Below are positions 58,662 to 64,000 of a stretch of 64,000 bases of DNA, in pieces (the stretch's first letter is position 1; each line of letters begins with the position of its first letter). The position numbers and the translations under genes are program-made. The stretch is from Taudactylus pleione (taxonomy: Eukaryota > Chordata > Amphibia > Anura > Myobatrachidae): positions 3,369,501-3,433,500 of the forward strand of contig JAUIMM010000483.1 in the NCBI GenBank assembly GCA_031769625.1, written 5' to 3'. The notes beneath the pieces are model-generated. The model was not told the DNA's origin and made no database searches. It was given only the letters and a program-made list of their open reading frames with translations.

Positions 58662-60155
58662 CAAATTTTTACAAATATAGTATAAAATAACCTTCAGGCT
58701 GTGTGTATACGGTGTATATGAAACATAAATTAATTTAATGTATGTACACAAACTTGGTTTGAGCCACAAAATTATTAAAAATATTATATAAAATTACTTG
58801 CAGGCTGTGTATGAGGTGTATATAAAACATAAATGCATTCTGTGTTTAGATTTGGGTCCCATTCCCAATATATTTCATTATGGTACGCAAATATTCCAAA
58901 ATACCCCTGGCCCCAAGCATTTTTGGATATGGGAGACTCAACCAGTATTATAATAGTGGGCCTCTTGTAACTGGTGGATTACTCTGAACTGGTTTATAAT
59001 TGTCTTGGGGATACACCTTGTGTGGGTATGGAATGTGTAGAAAACTGCTGCCATTTTACTGCAATGCAAATTACATATATTAGTAAATATCTGAAATATT
59101 AATCTCAATGATCTCCAAAGGGCATACCACTAAAGGGTTGATTCGATTACGTGCGATCATCTCGCAACTGTGAGTAAGCGCGCATATATACCACGCTTAC
59201 GGTACCGCCATAATCGTAGATTTTTGTTCGCAGCGTTCGGGGTGCCATTGGCGGCGTTTCAGCGACCATGCGTCCCCCTCCCATGAGTTCATTGAATCGA
59301 CTCCTAATACTGAGCTGCCCCTAACATTGGAATTTCTGCATAATCTCACAAACACTGGACATTTGAAGTATTAAATATATTTATTTATTTTAGATTTTTA
59401 ATTTTCCAAAACTTTTTCCAGGGAGGGAAAGAAAGCAAAGAAGGAAATCATACAGTACTTAAATGTCAACAACCAACCAAGCATAAATCTGTTATGTAAA
59501 AAGTAATGTAGGGCCCATGCATTACTGGATTTTCATTGGCTGGTTGGAGAGATCATCTTTAGCTGTATGGCTTTCTACGATCATCTACAGTAAAGATTCG
59601 GCTGCTTTCCTATCCGAGGGCCAGCCACGGCAGAGGAAGGCTGTGGATACAATGGAATACCCCTTTCACATTACAAGCAATAACCTGGGTTATTGCACGT
59701 GAAGCTCAGCAACCCGGGTTACCGTGCAGTGTGAAAGCGTCACGTTGAAAACTGGTTCACACCAGCTTGCGATGCAGTGTGAATGGGTAACCTTGGTCGA
59801 TGCGACCCAGGTCCAGTTCACAAGAGTAGAAAGAGCCAGCGCTTAGAGCGATTATTCCATCTCCAAGCGCCGGCTCAGCGCGTGATGGCGGCGACGTCAT
59901 CGGCCCAGCAATAAGCCAGGTTGGGCTGCCAGTCTGAAAGGGGTCTCAGCTGGGTCGCACCCGGGATGGACGCATAAACAAAATCCCGGGTGTGACCCGG
60001 CATAACAATGTGAAAGGGGTATAAGGGTAACACACCAAAATAGCTTCACCTGCAGGATGCTGCTGCTACTCCTACACAGGGAACTGCGGAACATCCTTAC
60101 TCAGCTGCTTTTACATTGGAACGCAAGCGTCTCTTCTCCATGAGTGGTGTACATA
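58662..60155. other. Gene-free stretch
   Basis: A probable MITE occupies about 59660-60020 (cccctttcacattacaagca at the left, aatgtgaaaggggtataa at the right). A smaller one at about 59138-59300 has gattcgatta / gaatcgactc ends. No exon was found. Confidence 0.5.
59660..60020. mobile_element. TIR MITE, cccctttcacatt ends
   Basis: acccctttcacattacaagc pairs with aacaatgtgaaaggggt, and the interior has repeated aacctgggttattgca / gtaacccggg-like blocks and several cgggtgtgacccgg palindromes. There is no coding content. Confidence 0.7.
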
Positions 60156-60163
60156 CAGTAGAG

Positions 60164-60319
60164 CAGGGTTCTTCAACCTTGGCCCTCCAGCTGCTGTGGA
60201 ACTACACGTCCCAGCATGCACTGCCATAGTTTTAGCATGCTGTTATATCAAAAAGGTGGCAGTGCATGCTGGGATGTGTAGTTCCACAGCAGCTGGAAGG
60301 CCAAGGTTGAAGACCCCTG
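60164..60319. mobile_element. hAT MITE with perfect 8-bp target duplication
   Basis: A 156-bp fold-back with ends cagggttcttcaaccttggc and gccaaggttgaagacccctg, and inner arms ccagctgctgtggaactaca / tgtagttccacagcagctgg and agcatgcactgcca / tggcagtgcatgct. It is flanked by CAGTAGAG at 60156-60163 and 60320-60327. These features identify hAT. Confidence 0.95.
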
Positions 60320-60327
60320 CAGTAGAG

Positions 60328-61571
60328 GAAAGCAGCTTCATCACTGTTGGAGACCGCTAAGAATCCTACAAAGAGATTGTGCTTTCACCACTATTAGACC
60401 TGGCGGAAGACACTCACGTTGGTTGGATGCCGGAACGGGACACGGGCACCTGCTTTACTCCTGGATTATATTTGGTGCACTCTTTATTTTGCTGTAATTT
60501 CCACTGATAGACATTGTTTTATTTGCTACAGGATCCTGTTTGACATCACTCCAGGATTGCCAGGAAAAGCTCGATAAATCCATACAGTGTCAAGGTTATT
60601 TAAACTATGTAAGTATAATTTTATAGTTTACTTGTGCATGAATCTTTTTGTTTTAGCCCTTCCTTGGTGACAATTTGTAATGATCCCCTCCCCATCAAGG
60701 GATCTTTGTTTGTTTTTGTTGTTTAATACAATAAAAATGAAGAAGAAAAAATATATAATGCTACATATTATTTTGTATTTATCTTGCTTTTTATTTGTTG
60801 CAAGTGTTTGCTGGTGGTGGTGGAGGGTTTGAGATGTGCTTAGAGACAGGGTCCCAGGGGTGTCAGCATGCTTAGAGAGGGTCCCAGGTTATAGTGAGCC
60901 TGTTTTTGTTAATTTGCCTTTGCCTAAAAATTAAGTTTGTTATTGATAATTAAGATCGTTATTCGAAATATAGTGATGTGTACAAGGTAATGTTCAAATG
61001 TAATCAATAGCCTAATTCATTTATTGGCTGGCAGCACATACAGATTTGCAAAAACTGTGATGACCTGTTCCCGGTGGTACACAGACTACCGTTTGTGTCC
61101 TAACAATAGGTTACGAACCCCGGATGTAAATTGTATATTGATCTCTCATATATTGTTCTTCCTCGGGAGACCGTGCATTACATTGCAGAGCGACGCTGAA
61201 TTACCTCTGCAAGTGCATGCACCAGTGCAAAGTGTTTAAACAATCCCAGTAGCAGTCTGACGCACAGTCCTAGCTGCACATATAAGAAGATGCTCATTCT
61301 ATTTTTAGAGCAGATTGTTTGCAATTTGCCCCCATTGGATGAGAATGTGTACGGAAATCAAACATATGAAGGTTACTATGACCGTTCCCACTTGTACATC
61401 CCATAAGTGGTTGCTGTGTGTTTGTGACATTATAATGCTGCATTATGGTGTGGATGTTTCTCAGATCAGAGCACGTGTGTGTGTCTGTGTGTGTGTGTTT
61501 ACATATGTATGTATTGGTTGAATCCTGTGGGGGCACTGGATCTAGGTGCAATATTTACATTGGAATGTCTG
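60328..61571. other. Gene-free stretch
   Basis: No exon or dispersed repeat was recognised. A (tg)n microsatellite lies at about 61475-61500. Confidence 0.5.
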
Positions 61572-63664
61572 ACCAGCCATCTCAGATTTCTACGAAATTT
61601 TTTTAGTCAAGAGAGGATGTCCAATACAACTATTTCTGCCAAATATCTCGACTGTCTGACAATTAGTATATTAAATATAAATTTTTCAAATTATTTACTA
61701 ATCGCGGCTTCTTTATCCAGTTTATTTGAAATATCACGGGTGTTTAATAAGGAATCACCATGAAATTTGGACCCCTAAGGTAACTTCCCCCCCCCCCCCC
61801 CCCCTCCCCAAATCCAAAAAACGAAACCAAATTACATTTATCTGCCTCATGTTTTGCGTCACGGCAAAAACGCACGTTTTTCGAATAGAATTAAAAACGC
61901 TAGGTTCCATCGACATTAGGGATCCCATTTTTTTGGGGTGCTTAAAAAAGGTAAACATTACTACCACAAAAAAAAATCAGCAGGGCACTCTTTAATAGTG
62001 GAGGCAAAAAATAATGAAGTTGATGTTCGATTACTGTTGTACCGCTTACATAATTAACACAAGAAACCATGAAATTTAAAACCTTTAACATAGCTTGAGT
62101 CCATAACTGAAGTTGAGTCAACAGTCTCATGTTTCCCTTGTTTGGAACTTGTTGTAACTGTCTATAATTTTCCTTAAAGTGGCAACAGAAAATGTATACT
62201 GCCTTCCAGTACTTCCTTGGATAGTTGGTTCTTTCGTTACACAGAGGACGTGAATAAAAGAATCAAAACACTTATCTCTTGAAGGCCAGGACAGCACATT
62301 TGTTGATTGGTTTCGTTTCATGAAGTGTACCAGCACATCTTGTTCCTACTCATTACATTTAATGATATACCCAATGTACCAGATGTTATCCTACACCGCT
62401 GCTATGTATGTTCCAGGTTGCAGATCACTTTTGTCTACATATTTTGTGACTGTGGTCATAGTGACACTAACTCTGGTTCATTACTAATAGGCCGAAATCT
62501 GTGATGAGAAAGTGTTCCTGCCACAGTCTTTGCTGTTTCTAGACAGCTATGCAGCTTGGCTTTGCAGTCTTGTATTTCACACGTAAAAAAACTTTATGCC
62601 ATGTACATTTTCATTTGCCCAGCTATACAGGTCCAAAGGTGTCAAGATGTGATGGGTTTCCACTGCTTGCATACTGGTGCGTGTGGCTAGACGTTTAACT
62701 GTCCCTCCAATGCCGCCACACGGTCTCTTACCAAGAGATGTGGCAAAAAAAATGTCATTCTGCTTGAATGTTGAAGTCATCCTTATGGAAGCACAAGTTC
62801 AAAAAGTTTTTGCAGTTCTTGTATTGTGCTCTAGCACCATCACTAAAGTAGTAAACATACTCCAATTTTGGTAATAGTTTCGCTAAGTGTTTCATAACTA
62901 AGTGGTTTTTGGGTAGCTAGTAATATGGCAGTCCGTATTTAAAAGACTACCAAATGTGCACTTTGATTGAGCAGCTGCCATGATTGACTATCTTTCTGTG
63001 ACTACCTCTCCCTTTCTCTGGAAAGTTTCAGTTTTGGTTTCTCTAAAGAGAATACCCTTCCCATCAATTTCTGTTAAGTTTCATTTTCTGTATGGGAGTT
63101 TTATCCCATTGCCTCAGTTTAGTTCACTTTTTTGGTATGGTTTTTAACAATGTGTAAATTATGTATGCGGTACACCAGTAATCAAATGTGAGCTTGATGA
63201 TTTTTTTTTTTTTCTCTCCACTATGAAACCGAGTACCCTGCTGATTTTTTTTTTTTTTTTTTTGTGTGCTAGTAATGTATACCTTTTTTTTTTTTTTAAG
63301 CACCCCAAAAAAATGGGATCCCTAAGGTCGATGGAACCTAGTGTTTTTAATTCTATTCGAAAAACCGTGCGGGTTTGCCGTAATGCAAAACATGAGGCAG
63401 ATAAAATAATTTGGTTTGGATTCAAGAGGAAAAGTTACCTTAGAGGTCCAAATTTTGTGGTGATTCCTTAATTAACACCTGTGATACTTCAAATAAACTG
63501 GATAAAGCAGCCACGATTTGTAAATTATTTAATACATTGAAAAATCAATATATCATCAACTAATTGTCAGACAGTCGAGATATTTGGCAGAAATAGTTGT
63601 TTTGACATCCTCTCTTAACTAAGAAATTTTCAAATAAAAAAAAAAAAAATCTGAGATGGGTGGT
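61572..63664. mobile_element. 2.1-kb DNA element with 440-470 bp terminal inverted repeats
   Basis: The left arm (61572 to about 62015) and right arm (about 63197 to 63664) are inverted copies. Examples are ccatctcagattt / aaatctgagatgg, atatctcgactgtctgacaa / ttgtcagacagtcgagatat, and ggttccatcgacattaggga / tccctaaggtcgatggaacc. They have diverged by substitutions and by C- or T-run length. Ends read accagccatctcag and ctgagatgggtggt. A clear target duplication was not found. The interior holds a broken gene on the - strand. This looks like an old copy of a DNA transposon with unusually long TIRs. Confidence 0.85.
62127..62780 (-). pseudogene. Broken transposon gene inside the long-TIR element
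   Basis: On the - strand an open stretch at 62780-62577 contains FFATSLGKRPCGGIGGTVKR and then QAVETHHILTPLDLYSWANE. After stops and frame changes another at 62336-62127 contains MLVHFMKRNQSTNVLSWPSR then DKCFDSFIHVLCV. I recall the FFATSxGKxxxxGIGGTxKR pattern from uncharacterised, probably transposon-derived animal proteins, but I cannot name the superfamily. The frame is destroyed between these parts. Function is unknown. Confidence 0.55.
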
Positions 63665-63689
63665 TTCTTTGGGTGATGTGGAGTGATAT

Positions 63690-63916
63690 TATACAGACGG
63701 CGTAATGGTTAGCGTTACTGCCTCACAGCAATGAGGTAATGGGTTCAATTCCCACCATGGCCTTAACTGTGTGGAGTTTGTATATTCTCCCTGTGCTTGC
63801 GTGGGTTTCCTCCGGGTACTCCGGTTTCCTCCCACACTCCAAAAATATACTGGTAGGTTAATTGACTCCCAACACAAATTAACCTGTGTGTATGTGCGCA
63901 TGTGGTAGGGAATATA
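63690..63916 (+). repeat. tRNA-derived SINE with L2-like tail
   Basis: The head has an A-box-like cgtaatggttagcgttactg and a B box gggttcaattcccaccatgg. The body and tail gtgtggagtttgtatattct, ccctgtgcttgcgtgggttt, cctccgggtactccggtttc and tactggtaggttaattgact form a well-known vertebrate L2/V-SINE-type tail. A related tail fragment lies at 47045-47130. The - strand 78-codon open frame over it is an artefact. Confidence 0.8.
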
Positions 63917-64000
63917 GGCCCTCATTCAGAGCCGTACGCTCTGAGCAGAGCGCACGCTCTGAATGAGGGCCGGGCTCCATTTTCATGGAGCGTCCTCCTG
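63917..64000 (-). mobile_element. Multi-hairpin MITE, copy 6 (cut by window end)
   Basis: The sequence starts ggccctcattcagagccgta, followed by its mirrored tacgctctgagcagagcgca and cgctctgaatgagggcc, then gctccattttcatggagcgt. These are hairpins 12 and 11 of the family read from the opposite strand. ATA precedes it. The window ends within hairpin 11 or its neighbour. Confidence 0.88.

Overview
This window looks like vertebrate nuclear DNA, most likely from a frog or toad. The coding content is split into short exons with GT-AG introns of 0.1 to 9 kb. About half of what can be recognised in the rest is mobile or tandem-repeat DNA: a DIRS-type tyrosine-recombinase retrotransposon, L1-like and tRNA/L2-tail SINE remnants, hAT and other inverted-repeat MITEs, and several satellites. 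The amphibian call rests on this mix and on intermediate protein divergence from mammalian orthologues. No species marker was found.

Three genes can be supported. On the + strand, 2578-18665 (possibly to 27698) carries the last exons of phospholipase C gamma-2 (plcg2): the end of the catalytic Y box, the C2 domain and the tail. The upstream part of the gene lies outside the window. On the - strand, 46526-43179 encodes a complete 393-residue SDR42E1-type short-chain dehydrogenase in two coding exons. The order plcg2 then oppositely oriented sdr42e1 matches the mammalian chromosome 16q23 arrangement as I remember it. At 48.1-48.5 kb a CpG-rich block holds a CRE palindrome and a good first coding exon (+ strand) of a gene I do not recognise. 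This block is probably shared with the sdr42e1 promoter as a divergent promoter.

Layout: 1-400 is a truncated multi-hairpin element. 0.4-18.7 kb is plcg2 exons separated by TE-rich introns. 20.9-26.4 kb is a 40-bp-unit satellite with higher-order repeats. 27.7-42.6 kb is intergenic TE debris plus a 23-copy, 54-bp minisatellite. 42.6-48.1 kb is sdr42e1. 48.1-50.0 kb is the divergent promoter, the first exon and an intronic minisatellite. 50.0-56.5 kb is a dead DIRS-like retrotransposon with a MITE inserted in its 5' part. 56.6-64 kb is gene-free, with MITEs, a 2.1-kb long-TIR element and a SINE.

The most unusual structure is a family of about 530-550 bp elements, four of them full length (one a divergent subfamily copy) plus one cut by each window edge. 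Each is built almost entirely from about a dozen abutting, unrelated hairpins. A divergent copy has changed both arms of some hairpins together, as if the inverted repeats are actively maintained. Three copies have clear 3-bp target-site duplications (TTT, ATA, CAA), so these are mobile, non-autonomous DNA elements.
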